The notes beneath the pieces are model-generated. The model did no database searches and was not told where the DNA came from. It worked only from the letters and a program-made list of their open reading frames with translations. 64,000 bases of DNA from an uncultured Prevotellaceae bacterium (lineage in GTDB: Bacteria; Bacteroidota; Bacteroidia; Bacteroidales; Bacteroidaceae). The translations under genes and the position numbers were made by a program. Positions 23,116 through 31,262 of this stretch are shown piece after piece; the first letter of the stretch is position 1, and the number at the start of each line of letters is the position of its first letter. Where the stretch lies: positions 32,349-96,348 of the forward strand of contig CAMHNI010000009.1 of assembly GCA_946186505.1 (NCBI GenBank), written 5' to 3'.

Positions 23116-23226
23116 TGTCTTTTTCTTTTTTAATTGTTTACTTTCTGTTGAATCTTTGTTAGATCAGCTCCCAAGTAGTCCAGAAGGAATCTCAGGAGTT
23201 TAGATACTAAACGTAGTCCAGTCTGT
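23116..23226 (-). promoter_or_regulatory. rpsI-rpsB intergenic leader with repeats
   Basis: On the minus strand CTGGACTAC occurs twice about 37 bases apart. Between them lie a hairpin GTTTAG-TAT-CTAAAC and a possible CTCC/GGGAG pairing. In an operon whose other gaps are 12 and 59 bases, this gap may be a site where S2 regulates its own synthesis. Confidence 0.35.
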
Positions 23227-23613
23227 TTAACGCTTACTGAACTGGAAGCGACGGCGAGCCTTCGGCTGTCCCGGCTTCTTACGCTCAACCTCACGGCTGT
23301 CGCGTGTCAGGAAACCAGCGTCCTTCAGCTTTTTCTTATCCTCTTCGTTCACCTTGACGAGGGCACGGGCGATAGCCATGCGAAGGGCCTGGCTCTGACC
23401 GGTGAAGCCACCACCGTCGAGGTTTACCTTGATATCATACTTCTCAGCCACTTCGAGCAGATTCAGCGGCTGCTTAACCACGTACTGCAGGATGGCAGAG
23501 GGGAAATAAACTTCCAAATCCTTCTTATTGATCGTAATCTTACCAGAACCTTCCTGAAGATACACACGAGCTACCGAACTCTTGCGACGACCGATTGCAT
23601 TTATTACTTCCAT
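23227..23613 (-). CDS. rpsI: 30S ribosomal protein S9
   Basis: A 128-residue S9 protein with the family start INAIGRRKSSVARVYLQEGSG, the GGGFTGQSQALRMAIARAL block and the conserved basic C-terminal tail ending SKR, which reaches the decoding site. It starts 12 bases after rplM, forming the standard L13-S9 pair. Confidence 0.98.
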   Translation of the reverse strand: MEVINAIGRRKSSVARVYLQEGSGKITINKKDLEVYFPSAILQYVVKQPLNLLEVAEKYDIKVNLDGGGFTGQSQALRMAIARALVKVNEEDKKKLKDAGFLTRDSREVERKKPGQPKARRRFQFSKR

Positions 23614-23625
23614 CTTACCTTATTC

Positions 23626-24087
23626 TTATTTATACTGGTTAATATCAATTGTCTTGGGCTTCTGGGCCTCATGGGGATGTTCGGTACCCTCATAGATGTA
23701 GAGGTTGTTCATCAGCGAACGGCCAAGGGGACCCTTCGGCAGCATACCCTTTACAGCATGACGTAAAATCTTGTCGATACCGTCCTTGCGCTGACGGAGC
23801 TGTGCGGGGGTGTTAAAACGCTGACCACCGGGGTAACCAGTGTAGCGGGTATAGACTTTGTCAGTTTCCTTCTTACCAGTAAATACCACCTTGGAGGCAT
23901 TGATAAGGATGACGTTGTCGCCGCAATCGACATGCGGAGTGAAAGTTGGCTTGTACTTTCCGCGAATCAGCTTAGCTACCTTCGAGCAGAGACGACCAAC
24001 AACCTGGTCTGTGGCATCAATCACCACCCACTCCTTTTTAGCTGTTTCCTTATTGACGGAAATAGTCTTGTAACTTAAAGTGTTCAT
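23626..24087 (-). CDS. rplM: 50S ribosomal protein L13
   Basis: A 153-residue L13 protein. Family motifs are VIDATDQVVGRLCSKVA, PHVDCGDNVILINASK near residue 55 and the KGMLPKGPLGRSLMNNLYIY block near residue 113. It is the first gene of the operon rplM-rpsI-rpsB-tsf on the minus strand and has a leader of about 220 nt. Confidence 0.98.
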   Translation of the reverse strand: MNTLSYKTISVNKETAKKEWVVIDATDQVVGRLCSKVAKLIRGKYKPTFTPHVDCGDNVILINASKVVFTGKKETDKVYTRYTGYPGGQRFNTPAQLRQRKDGIDKILRHAVKGMLPKGPLGRSLMNNLYIYEGTEHPHEAQKPKTIDINQYK

Positions 24088-24305
24088 TTTAATTTTAATA
24101 CTAAAAAACAGTTATACATTATTATTACGCACATAAACCCACATCCGAGATGTCGCTCCCGGCTGCAAGTCTAACGCATGTCCTGAAAGGGGAGTTTTCC
24201 CTAACAGGTACTGAACCAGCGATTCACGAACCACTGCGCCCGGCCAAAGACACCGCTATTCACACTCTGATTCACGGGGATTCTAAGTCTCTCCCCAATA
24301 ATCGG
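24088..24305 (-). promoter_or_regulatory. Long leader of the L13 operon
   Basis: About 220 nt separate the predicted start of transcription from the L13 ATG. The leader contains a GGGGA/TCCCC stem near its 5' end (24296-24276) and a CAGTG/CGCTG hairpin with a repeated TGGTTC. Ribosomal operons often hold feedback sites in such leaders; the fold is my reading, not a match to a known family. Confidence 0.35.
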
Positions 24306-24309
24306 ACTG

Positions 24310-24317
24310 CAAAGGTA
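24310..24317 (-). promoter_or_regulatory. -7 box of the L13-S9-S2-EF-Ts operon
   Basis: TACCTTTG on the minus strand (24317-24310) fits TAnnTTTG. The -33 element is not evident. Confidence 0.5.
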
Positions 24318-24401
24318 CTGCTTTTTCTTCATTATTAATGGCTTATAGGGTTTCTTAGACCTAAGATTTATGATAATTTAACCTTTTTGGCTTCTATTTA
24401 T

Positions 24402-24432
24402 TTTGTCGTTACATCTTTTTGGCGTACCTTTG
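24402..24432 (+). promoter_or_regulatory. Promoter of the nucleotidyltransferase/PLP gene pair
   Basis: TTTG (24402-24405), 19 bases, TACCTTTG (24425-24432), with the start codon at 24451. Confidence 0.7.
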
Positions 24433-24450
24433 TGCAAAAATCAGGAAACT

Positions 24451-26265
24451 ATGCAAGCAATTATTCTGGCGGCTGGTATGGGCCGCCGACTTGGCGAATA
24501 TACGAAGGACAATACCAAGTGCATGGTCGAGGTTAACGGGGAGCGGCTGATAGACCGGCTGCTGGGACAACTCTCTGAACTGAACCTGACCCGCGTTATT
24601 ATTGTCATCGGCTATCAAGGCCGCAAGCTCGCCGACCACATCGGTCACCGCTACGACGGAAGGCTGAAGATAGAGTTCACCGAGAACCCCATCTATGACA
24701 AGACCAACAACATCTATTCGCTTTCGCTGGTGAAGGACAAGATGCAGGAGGACGACACGCTGCTCATTGAGAGCGACCTGATCTTCAGCGACCGTCTCTT
24801 CCCTATGATAGTGGATTGTCCCCATCCCAACGTTGCGCTGGTAGCCAAGTACGAGTCGTGGATGGACGGCACGATGGTGCGTATCGATGCAGAGAACAAC
24901 ATTGTGAACTTTGTACCGAAGCAGGCATTCAAATACGATGATATTGACCAGTATTACAAGACGGTCAATATCTATAAATTCTCCAAGGAGTTCAGCTGTC
25001 ACAAGTATGTCCCCTTTCTTGAAGCTTACTGTCATGCCTTAGGCAACAACGAATATTATGAGCAAGTGTTGCGTGTCATCACTCTACTCGACAATTCCGA
25101 CTTGAAGGCACTGCCTATCGGTGATGAGAAGTGGTATGAGATAGACGACATCCAGGATCTGGATATTGCCGAGACCATCTTCGCTATGCCAGAAGAGATG
25201 CAGCGACGCTTTAACTACCGTTATGGTGGGCACTGGCGTTTCCCAAAGATGCTGGACTACTGCTATCTGGTGAATCCCTATTTCCCCACCCGTCGCATGA
25301 AGGATGAGCTGCGCAGCAGTTTTGATGTCCTGCTGACTGAATATCCTTCGGGCATGTTCGTCAACTCTCTGCTCGCCGGTAAGTATTTTGGCATCCGTCA
25401 GGAGTATGTTGTAGTGGGTAACGGTGCTGCAGAACTGATAAAGAGTCTGATGGAGATATCGGAAGGGCGCATCGGAGTTGTCTATCCTACGTTTGAGGAG
25501 TATCCGCATCGTCTGAAGCCTAGCGATATTGTGGCTTTTATACCTGCTGACAGTGACTTGAAATATACTGAGGACGACCTTATCAATTTCTTCACGGGCA
25601 AGGACATCAAGAGTCTGCTACTCATTAATCCGGATAACCCGACGGGTAACTTTATCGGTGTGGCAGGTTTGCAGAAGCTGATGGCATGGTCCGCGCAAAA
25701 AGGTATCAGGCTGATTGTCGATGAGTCATTTGTTGACTTCAGTGAGGATTTTGAAAACAACACACTCCTGCGTAACGAAACGCTGGCAGCCAATCCTCAC
25801 CTTGTCGTAATGAAGAGTATCTCGAAGTCATATGGTGTGCCGGGATTGCGCCTTGGCGTGCTGGCCAGTGCCGACACAGAGCTTATTCATGCCGTTAGTC
25901 GGGATATTTCTATCTGGAACATCAATTCGTTTGCTGAGTTCTACATGCAAATCTTCGGTAAATACGAGAAAGACTATAAGAAAGCTTGTCATCGGTTTAT
26001 TGCCGAGCGACGGCGCTTTGAGGCGTTGCTTAAGGAGATTCCCTACATGCATGTCCTGCCGACGCAGGCGAATTACTTTTGTATCAAGCTGACGGATAAA
26101 TACACGTCTGACGAGTTGGCCAGGTTCCTGTTGGTCAACTATAACATCATCATCAAGGACTGCGACACGAAGAGCGGTTTGAAAGGACAGAACTATATAC
26201 GCATCTCCATCCGTGACGAGAAGGACAATAATCAGTTGATAGCGGCACTGAAAGAACTGGCATGA
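24451..26265 (+). CDS. Fused nucleotidyltransferase and PLP-dependent aminotransferase/decarboxylase
   Basis: 604 residues when started at the ATG at 24451, placed after a good promoter; the longer upstream frame lies over that promoter. Residues 1-235 are a nucleotidyltransferase of the LicC type (MQAIILAAGMGRRLGEYT, TKCMVEVNGE, and KTNNIYSLSLVKD, typical of phosphocholine or phosphonate cytidylyltransferases). Residues 240-604 are a fold-type-I PLP enzyme of the HisC/CobD group (VVVGNGAAELI, INPDNPTGN, VDESFVDF, PLP lysine in SISKSYGVPGLRLG). CobD-like enzymes can decarboxylate O-phospho-Thr or -Ser, so this fusion could make a CDP-amino-alcohol; simple transamination is the alternative. 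The next gene overlaps by 4 bases. Confidence 0.85.
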   Translation: MQAIILAAGMGRRLGEYTKDNTKCMVEVNGERLIDRLLGQLSELNLTRVIIVIGYQGRKLADHIGHRYDGRLKIEFTENPIYDKTNNIYSLSLVKDKMQEDDTLLIESDLIFSDRLFPMIVDCPHPNVALVAKYESWMDGTMVRIDAENNIVNFVPKQAFKYDDIDQYYKTVNIYKFSKEFSCHKYVPFLEAYCHALGNNEYYEQVLRVITLLDNSDLKALPIGDEKWYEIDDIQDLDIAETIFAMPEEMQRRFNYRYGGHWRFPKMLDYCYLVNPYFPTRRMKDELRSSFDVLLTEYPSGMFVNSLLAGKYFGIRQEYVVVGNGAAELIKSLMEISEGRIGVVYPTFEEYPHRLKPSDIVAFIPADSDLKYTEDDLINFFTGKDIKSLLLINPDNPTGNFIGVAGLQKLMAWSAQKGIRLIVDESFVDFSEDFENNTLLRNETLAANPHLVVMKSISKSYGVPGLRLGVLASADTELIHAVSRDISIWNINSFAEFYMQIFGKYEKDYKKACHRFIAERRRFEALLKEIPYMHVLPTQANYFCIKLTDKYTSDELARFLLVNYNIIIKDCDTKSGLKGQNYIRISIRDEKDNNQLIAALKELA

Positions 26266-27284
26266 TAAAGGTATGTGTTTGTGGAGGTGGAAACCTGGGC
26301 CATGTCGTTACTGGGGTTTTGGCAGCCCGGGGCGATTGTGAGGTCAGCCTGCTGACGCGTCATCCGGATTGTTGGCAGCAACGGTTGGTTGTTACTACGC
26401 CAGAGGGGCGTAAGTTGGAGGGTGTGGTAGGTAGAATCACTGCAAACCCTGCAGAGGTGGTTCCAAATGCTGATTTGGTTTTGCTTTGTCTGCCGGGCTT
26501 TGCTCTCCGTGAGGAACTGTTGAAGATAGGCCCCCTGCTGCGCTCAGGGACAGCTGTGGGCAGTGTTGTCAGTAGTACAGGATTTTTCTTTGAGGCTATG
26601 GATTTGCTGCCGGAGACGACACCCTTGTTCGGTTTCCAGCGTGTGCCCTTCATAGCCCGTCTCCAGGAGTATGGCCACTCGGCTGCCCTACTAGGCTATA
26701 AGCCGAAACTCTTCATGGCTGTTGAACAGACGGATGACAAGGAGTCGCTGCGGGCTACTGTTGAACAGTTGTTGGATGTACCAGTGGTTCTATTGGCCAG
26801 TCACTACGAGGTGAGCCTTACCAATAGTAACCCCCTTTTGCATCCTTCACGTCTTTACACCATGTGGAAGGATTGGCACGAGGACATTGTCTATCCCTCT
26901 CAGTCCCTGTTTTATGAGGAATGGACGAATGAAGCCTCGGAGCTTCTGATAGCTATGGACCGTGAGTTCTTCCAGTTGCTGAAGCTCCTGCCAGTCAGAG
27001 AGGGCAGCATTCCTTCGATTCTGGACTATTATGAGAGTAAGGATGCCCCGTCGCTGACTCGTAAGCTCCGCTCCATTCAGGCTTTCAAAGGCATTCTGTC
27101 TCCTATGAAACCAGTGGAAGGCGGTTTTATTCCCGACTTCCAGAGCCGTTACTTTACCGAAGACTTCCCCTACGGCCTGCGTATCATCCGACAGCAGGCA
27201 GAACGTCATCAGCTGGTAGTGCCTATTATAAATAAGGTGTTGGCGTGGGGGTTGGCTGCCAGTCAGTCTGTCAGCCCAGCGTGA
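26262..27284 (+). CDS. Opine/octopine dehydrogenase-like NAD(P) enzyme
   Basis: A 340-residue oxidoreductase. The N-terminal Rossmann fold starts with VCVCGGGNLGHVV, continues with the ADLVLLCLPGFA strand, and the C-terminal helical domain fits the NAD/NADP octopine/nopaline dehydrogenase family (PF02317). Conserved catalytic-domain histidine and asparagine positions are seen in SNPLLHPSRLY. The family joins an amino acid to a keto acid by reductive amination. It overlaps the fusion gene by ATGA, so the two are translationally coupled and likely act in one pathway. Its end overlaps the convergent murI gene by 14 bases. Confidence 0.82.
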   Translation: MIKVCVCGGGNLGHVVTGVLAARGDCEVSLLTRHPDCWQQRLVVTTPEGRKLEGVVGRITANPAEVVPNADLVLLCLPGFALREELLKIGPLLRSGTAVGSVVSSTGFFFEAMDLLPETTPLFGFQRVPFIARLQEYGHSAALLGYKPKLFMAVEQTDDKESLRATVEQLLDVPVVLLASHYEVSLTNSNPLLHPSRLYTMWKDWHEDIVYPSQSLFYEEWTNEASELLIAMDREFFQLLKLLPVREGSIPSILDYYESKDAPSLTRKLRSIQAFKGILSPMKPVEGGFIPDFQSRYFTEDFPYGLRIIRQQAERHQLVVPIINKVLAWGLAASQSVSPA

Positions 27285-28113
27285 TGTTCTCTACCTCCAC
27301 GGGTTCGTGGAGGAATATTTGGGCTTGCTCCTTGAACTTCTCGGGGTTTTCGGTAGTCAGGTAGCGGGTGGTAGCATTTTTCGAGCATTTCTGCTCAATC
27401 TGAGGATGGCGCAGCAGATACTGCTGTAGTGATTCGGCCACATATTCTCCTTGGGGAACCACACGTACACCGTTGGGCAGGTACTTCAGTATCTTGGGCA
27501 TGAGTAGCGGGTAATGGGTGCATCCCAAGATCAGCGCGTCGATGGCCGGATCCTTACGCATAATTTCATCAATGCGTTTCTTCACGAAATAGTCGGCTCC
27601 AGGAGAGTCGGCTTCATTGTATTCTACCAACGGCACCCAAAAAGGACAAGCTACCCCCGACACCATGATGTCGGGGTGCAGCTTCTGTATCTCCAGTGTA
27701 TAGCTCTCGCTACGGATGGTTCCCTCGGTAGCCAGCACACCGACATGTCGGCTACGGGTAAGCGTCCCGATGACCTCAGCCGTGGGGCGGATGATGCCGA
27801 GCACACGGCGCTGGGGGTCAATGCTGGGTAGGTCGTTCTCCTGTATGGTGCGCAGGGCCTTTGCAGAAGCAGTGTTGCAACCAAGAATGACGAGGTGGCA
27901 TCCCATCTCGAACAACCGGACGACGGCCTGCCGCGTGAATTCATAGACCACGTCAAACGACCGGGGACCGTATGGCGCACGGGCATTGTCACCCAGATAG
28001 AGATAGTCATATTGGGGCAGTAACTGTCGGATGCCATGCAGGATAGTCAGTCCACCGTAACCGCTATCGAAAACACCTATGGGTCCTGGCGAAGATTGGA
28101 GACCGTTATCCAT
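27271..28113 (-). CDS. murI: Glutamate racemase
   Basis: A 280-residue cofactor-free racemase that makes D-glutamate for peptidoglycan. Both catalytic cysteines are in place (VILGCNTASAKAL near residue 78 and LILGCTHYPLLM near residue 195), as are the FDSGYGGLT substrate loop near residue 14 and the LGDNARAPYG motif. The size is normal. It starts 3 bases after the skp-like gene, so the two form a short envelope operon. Confidence 0.96.
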   Translation of the reverse strand: MDNGLQSSPGPIGVFDSGYGGLTILHGIRQLLPQYDYLYLGDNARAPYGPRSFDVVYEFTRQAVVRLFEMGCHLVILGCNTASAKALRTIQENDLPSIDPQRRVLGIIRPTAEVIGTLTRSRHVGVLATEGTIRSESYTLEIQKLHPDIMVSGVACPFWVPLVEYNEADSPGADYFVKKRIDEIMRKDPAIDALILGCTHYPLLMPKILKYLPNGVRVVPQGEYVAESLQQYLLRHPQIEQKCSKNATTRYLTTENPEKFKEQAQIFLHEPVEVENITLG

Positions 28114-28116
28114 GAC

Positions 28117-28653
28117 TCACTCTTTGTTTTCCAATAGTTCAACAACCCGTCCGCTGACATCCTCTCCCATTTCGGAATGGATAAAAGGCACAGCATTGAC
28201 ATCGGTGTTGAGGATAAAAGCATAGCCATATTGATGGCCGATGGCAGCAAGCACCTCGGCCAGACGTGCTTTCAGCGGAGCCATCGCCTCGGCTTCAGCC
28301 TTCTGCAGTTCCCGCCTGCTCTCAGCCTTGAAGGCGACGTTGCGTTCCAGCAGTTCCTTCAGTTCTGTCTGGCGTTTGCGGAGAATGGTCTCCGGAAAGT
28401 CGCGCTGACCCTCAAGAAATTCCTCGTACTTCAGATTAAAATCCTGTTCTGCTCTCTTCTGCTCAGCTTCGTACTGGGCACGCAAATCGTTCATCGACTG
28501 TTGCACAAGTGCATAACCAGGCACGGCGTGTATGGCTGAGTCGTAGCTGAGGTATCCAAACTTCAGCACAGGTAACTGAACAACAGCCGTGGTGTCTTGA
28601 GCTGAAACAGACAGCGAGACGAGCGCGAACAACAATAATAGAATCCGGTTCAT
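28117..28653 (-). CDS. OmpH/Skp family periplasmic chaperone
   Basis: About 178 residues from MNRILLLLFALVSLSVSAQ, a signal peptide cleaved near residue 19; the frame extends 10 codons upstream without a reason to use them. The mature part has the Skp layout: a small beta part (LKFGYLSYDSAIHAVPGYA) and a long charged helical arm (ALVQQSMNDLRAQYEAEQKR to LLERNVAFKAESRRELQKAE). Skp holds unfolded outer-membrane proteins in the periplasm. murI follows after 3 bases. Confidence 0.88.
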   Translation of the reverse strand: MNRILLLLFALVSLSVSAQDTTAVVQLPVLKFGYLSYDSAIHAVPGYALVQQSMNDLRAQYEAEQKRAEQDFNLKYEEFLEGQRDFPETILRKRQTELKELLERNVAFKAESRRELQKAEAEAMAPLKARLAEVLAAIGHQYGYAFILNTDVNAVPFIHSEMGEDVSGRVVELLENKE

Positions 28654-28851
28654 ATTTCTGCAAAAATACAATGTTTTTATCAAGCGGCAAAATTAGACAT
28701 AAATTTCCAAATAAAAGAATGATTTGAGTTTTTTTGCCAAAGCGTTAATAACGGTTAAACAGTCTGTCCCTCCGTGCAAGGTTTCTTCCTTTGCGATGTT
28801 TATAGAGATAGAAACAGCAACAAAAGTATGAACAATAAAAGAACAATCAAA

Positions 28852-30132
28852 ATGAAAAGAAACAAGTTTTTCCCTGTATTGGCTGGTCTGATGATGCTGG
28901 CTGCAGGAGCAACCGTCTCATCGTGTTCAACTGGTGACGGAGAGGATGAGTTAAAAGAACTAAGTGCTTCAGAAGCATACTCTTCAGTGGGTGGAGATGG
29001 AGACAAATCTGATGGCGCGGGGGCTGATATGAGTATTAGCGGAGATAGTAATGGCGGCAATAGCCAAAACGGCAACACTCAGGCGGGTGTGGTGACAGCG
29101 GGCGAGTGGAACGACCTCGACCACTGGGATTTCTGGTCGAAGCTGATGACTGGCGACGACTATGCCGACAAGAGCAGCTACTGGGAGTGCTACACCAACC
29201 ACCGTGTGGCAGTGCAAGTGACCGATGAGGCGGGCACCACGCTGGCAGGAATACCGGTGAAACTGGTACGTATGGCAGACGACAGTCAGACGACAGTATG
29301 GGAAGCCGTCACCGACTGTCACGGACGAGCCGACTGCTGGCTCAGTATCTGGCAGAAAAGTGAGAGCGCCGATGCTTCCACCCTGCGTATCGATGTCGGT
29401 GGTCAGTTGATGGACAAGCAGCCCGTCGTCTGCGGCTGGGACTCGCTGGGGCAGCTGACAACCAACAAATATGTCTGCGACAATGCTTCCGTCGCCGTCC
29501 AACAGCAAGCCGACATCGCCTTTGTGGTAGATGCCACAGGTTCGATGATGGACGAGATAGACTTCCTGAAGAGCGACTTGGTGGATATAATCAGTAAGGT
29601 GTCGGAGCTGCGACCTGGTATGAAGATACGCACATCGGCACTGTTCTATCGCGACGAGGGTGACGTATACCTGACACGCTACACAGACTTCACTGCCGAC
29701 GTGAACAACACCGCCGACTTCGTGAACGAACAACAGGCTGACGGCGGCAACGACTATCCGGAAGCCGTACACACGGCCTTGGAGCAAACGCTGATAAAAA
29801 TGTCATGGGACGCTGCGGCACGCACCCGCATCGTCTTCCTCATTCTCGATGCTCCTGCCCACCACGAGACCAATGTCATCAGGTCGCTGCAGGCATCAGT
29901 ACAGGAGTGTGCCCGTCGCGGCATCCGACTGATTCCCGTCGCCGCCAGCGGTGTTGACAAGAACACCGAGTTTATGCTTCGCTTCTTTGCGGTAGCCACC
30001 GGTGGCACCTACGTGTTCCTGACCAACGATAGCGGCGTGGGGCTTAGGCACATCAGGGCCACCGTCGGCGACTACGAGGTGGAACAGCTCAACAACCTCA
30101 TCATCCGCCTCATCAAATACTACACGGAGTGA
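28852..30132 (+). CDS. VWA-domain lipoprotein
   Basis: About 426 residues from MKRNKFFPVLAGLMMLAAG; a second ATG 8 codons upstream (28828) is also possible. The lipobox ATVSSC marks a lipoprotein, followed by a Gly/Ser/Asp/Asn-rich linker of about 60 residues. A beta-sandwich-like region comes next (VTDEAGTTLAGIPVKLV), then a von Willebrand factor A domain from about residue 215 (IAFVVDATGSMMDEIDFLK, a MIDAS with Thr for the first Ser). VWA domains bind protein or glycan ligands through metal. The gene stands alone, ends in an exceptionally strong hairpin, and is probably exported to the outer membrane surface or periplasm. Confidence 0.84.
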   Translation: MKRNKFFPVLAGLMMLAAGATVSSCSTGDGEDELKELSASEAYSSVGGDGDKSDGAGADMSISGDSNGGNSQNGNTQAGVVTAGEWNDLDHWDFWSKLMTGDDYADKSSYWECYTNHRVAVQVTDEAGTTLAGIPVKLVRMADDSQTTVWEAVTDCHGRADCWLSIWQKSESADASTLRIDVGGQLMDKQPVVCGWDSLGQLTTNKYVCDNASVAVQQQADIAFVVDATGSMMDEIDFLKSDLVDIISKVSELRPGMKIRTSALFYRDEGDVYLTRYTDFTADVNNTADFVNEQQADGGNDYPEAVHTALEQTLIKMSWDAAARTRIVFLILDAPAHHETNVIRSLQASVQECARRGIRLIPVAASGVDKNTEFMLRFFAVATGGTYVFLTNDSGVGLRHIRATVGDYEVEQLNNLIIRLIKYYTE

Positions 30133-30180
30133 AAAAAGGAGTCCCCACGACGCTTGGTCGTGGGGACTCCTTTTTTCACT
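30128..30180. terminator. Bidirectional terminator with 23-bp perfect stem
   Basis: Positions 30128-30150 pair without mismatch with 30158-30180 around a 7-nt loop. A6 and T6 runs form its base, so it can end both the VWA gene and korB. A heptamer repeat tract starts at its right end. Confidence 0.92.
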
Positions 30181-30218
30181 TCTCACTTTTCACTCCTCAC
30201 TTCTCTCACTCCTTCACT
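30174..30218. repeat. Heptamer repeat tract (TTTCACT type)
   Basis: TTTCACT, TCTCACT, TTTCACT and CCTCACT follow each other at 7-nt spacing, then two longer units (TCTCTCACT, CCTTCACT). The same unit recurs at 39566-39607 and, inverted, inside a gene at 60770-60804. Confidence 0.7.
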
Positions 30219-31213
30219 TCCCAAATGTCGTTGGTCTCCAGCAGCTCGGCGAAGTTGTGGTATTTCTTCTGTGCCGAAATCTCAGCGAGCTGTGCATAGA
30301 CAGCATCGTTGTAGGTGGGAGCATCGACATCGCGGATGACACCGAGGGCAATGGGGAACCCGTCTTCAGGCGACATCAAGGCGAGCTTCAGCTGCAGGGT
30401 GTTGTCCTGACAGTGTGCATCGTGAACGAGCACGTCGTCCAACGTGTAGCCGTCCTTGCCAATCTCGACAACCTTCAGGCCGAAGCCCTGCTGTACGAGT
30501 CCGAACTCATTGTTCTCGCCAAAGACGAGCTTCTCGCCATGGCGCACGTAGATGGCGTTCTTCTTGCGGCCCTCGTTGTTATAGACTACGTCGTGGCAAT
30601 GGTCATTGAAGATGACGCAGTTCTGCAGCACCTCGGTAACGCTTGCACCCTTGTGCTTATAGGCAGCCAGCAGCACCTCGACGGTGCCCTTGGCGTCAGT
30701 AGCCACGCAACGTGCGAAGAAGTGTCCTCGGGCACCGAAGCACAGCTCGGCGGGACGGAACGGATCCTCGACAGTGCCGTAAGGGCTGGACTTTGAGACG
30801 AAGCCGCGGGGCGACGTCGGCGAGTACTGGCCTTTGGTCAGGCCGTAGATGCGGTTGTTGAGCAAAATCATGTTCAGGTCGATGTTACGACGATTGGCGT
30901 GAATGAAGTGGTTACCGCCGATGGCCAGTCCGTCGCCGTCGCCGCTGATCTGCCAGACGGTGAGGTCGGGATTGGCGACCTTGGCGCCGGTAGCGATGGC
31001 GGCAGCACGACCATGAATGGTGTTCATGCCGTAGGTGGCCATGTAGTGCGGCAGTCGGCTGGAGCAGCCGATACCGCTGATGACTGCTATATTCTCAGGG
31101 GCCACGCCAATCTCGGCCATAGCCTTATGGAGCGATGCCAGGAAGAAGTGGTCGCCACATCCCGGACACCAACGTGGTTGTCCTTTCTTATAATCTTGTG
31201 CTGTATAACTCAT
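30206..31213 (-). CDS. korB: 2-oxoacid:ferredoxin oxidoreductase, beta subunit
   Basis: A 335-residue ThDP-binding subunit. It has the CPGCGDHF cysteine motif near residue 18, the ThDP/Mg site GDGDGLAIGGNHF near residue 91 with MILLNNRIYGLTKGQ, and the YSPTSP substrate loop. With the alpha subunit it oxidatively decarboxylates 2-oxoglutarate (or runs the reaction in reverse) with ferredoxin and CoA. This is the usual replacement of the 2-oxoglutarate dehydrogenase complex in anaerobic Bacteroidales. It lies 49 bases after korA; no separate delta subunit is seen. Confidence 0.94.
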   Translation of the reverse strand: MSYTAQDYKKGQPRWCPGCGDHFFLASLHKAMAEIGVAPENIAVISGIGCSSRLPHYMATYGMNTIHGRAAAIATGAKVANPDLTVWQISGDGDGLAIGGNHFIHANRRNIDLNMILLNNRIYGLTKGQYSPTSPRGFVSKSSPYGTVEDPFRPAELCFGARGHFFARCVATDAKGTVEVLLAAYKHKGASVTEVLQNCVIFNDHCHDVVYNNEGRKKNAIYVRHGEKLVFGENNEFGLVQQGFGLKVVEIGKDGYTLDDVLVHDAHCQDNTLQLKLALMSPEDGFPIALGVIRDVDAPTYNDAVYAQLAEISAQKKYHNFAELLETNDIWEVKE

Positions 31214-31262
31214 AATAGTTTACTTCTTTTAGTCGCTACGCTTTGTAAAAGCGCTAAAGCGG

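Noticed and set aside
28690..28851. A longer start for the VWA lipoprotein at 28774
   Set aside because: The extra residues lack signal-peptide logic; the lipobox is correctly spaced from the ATG at 28852 or 28828.
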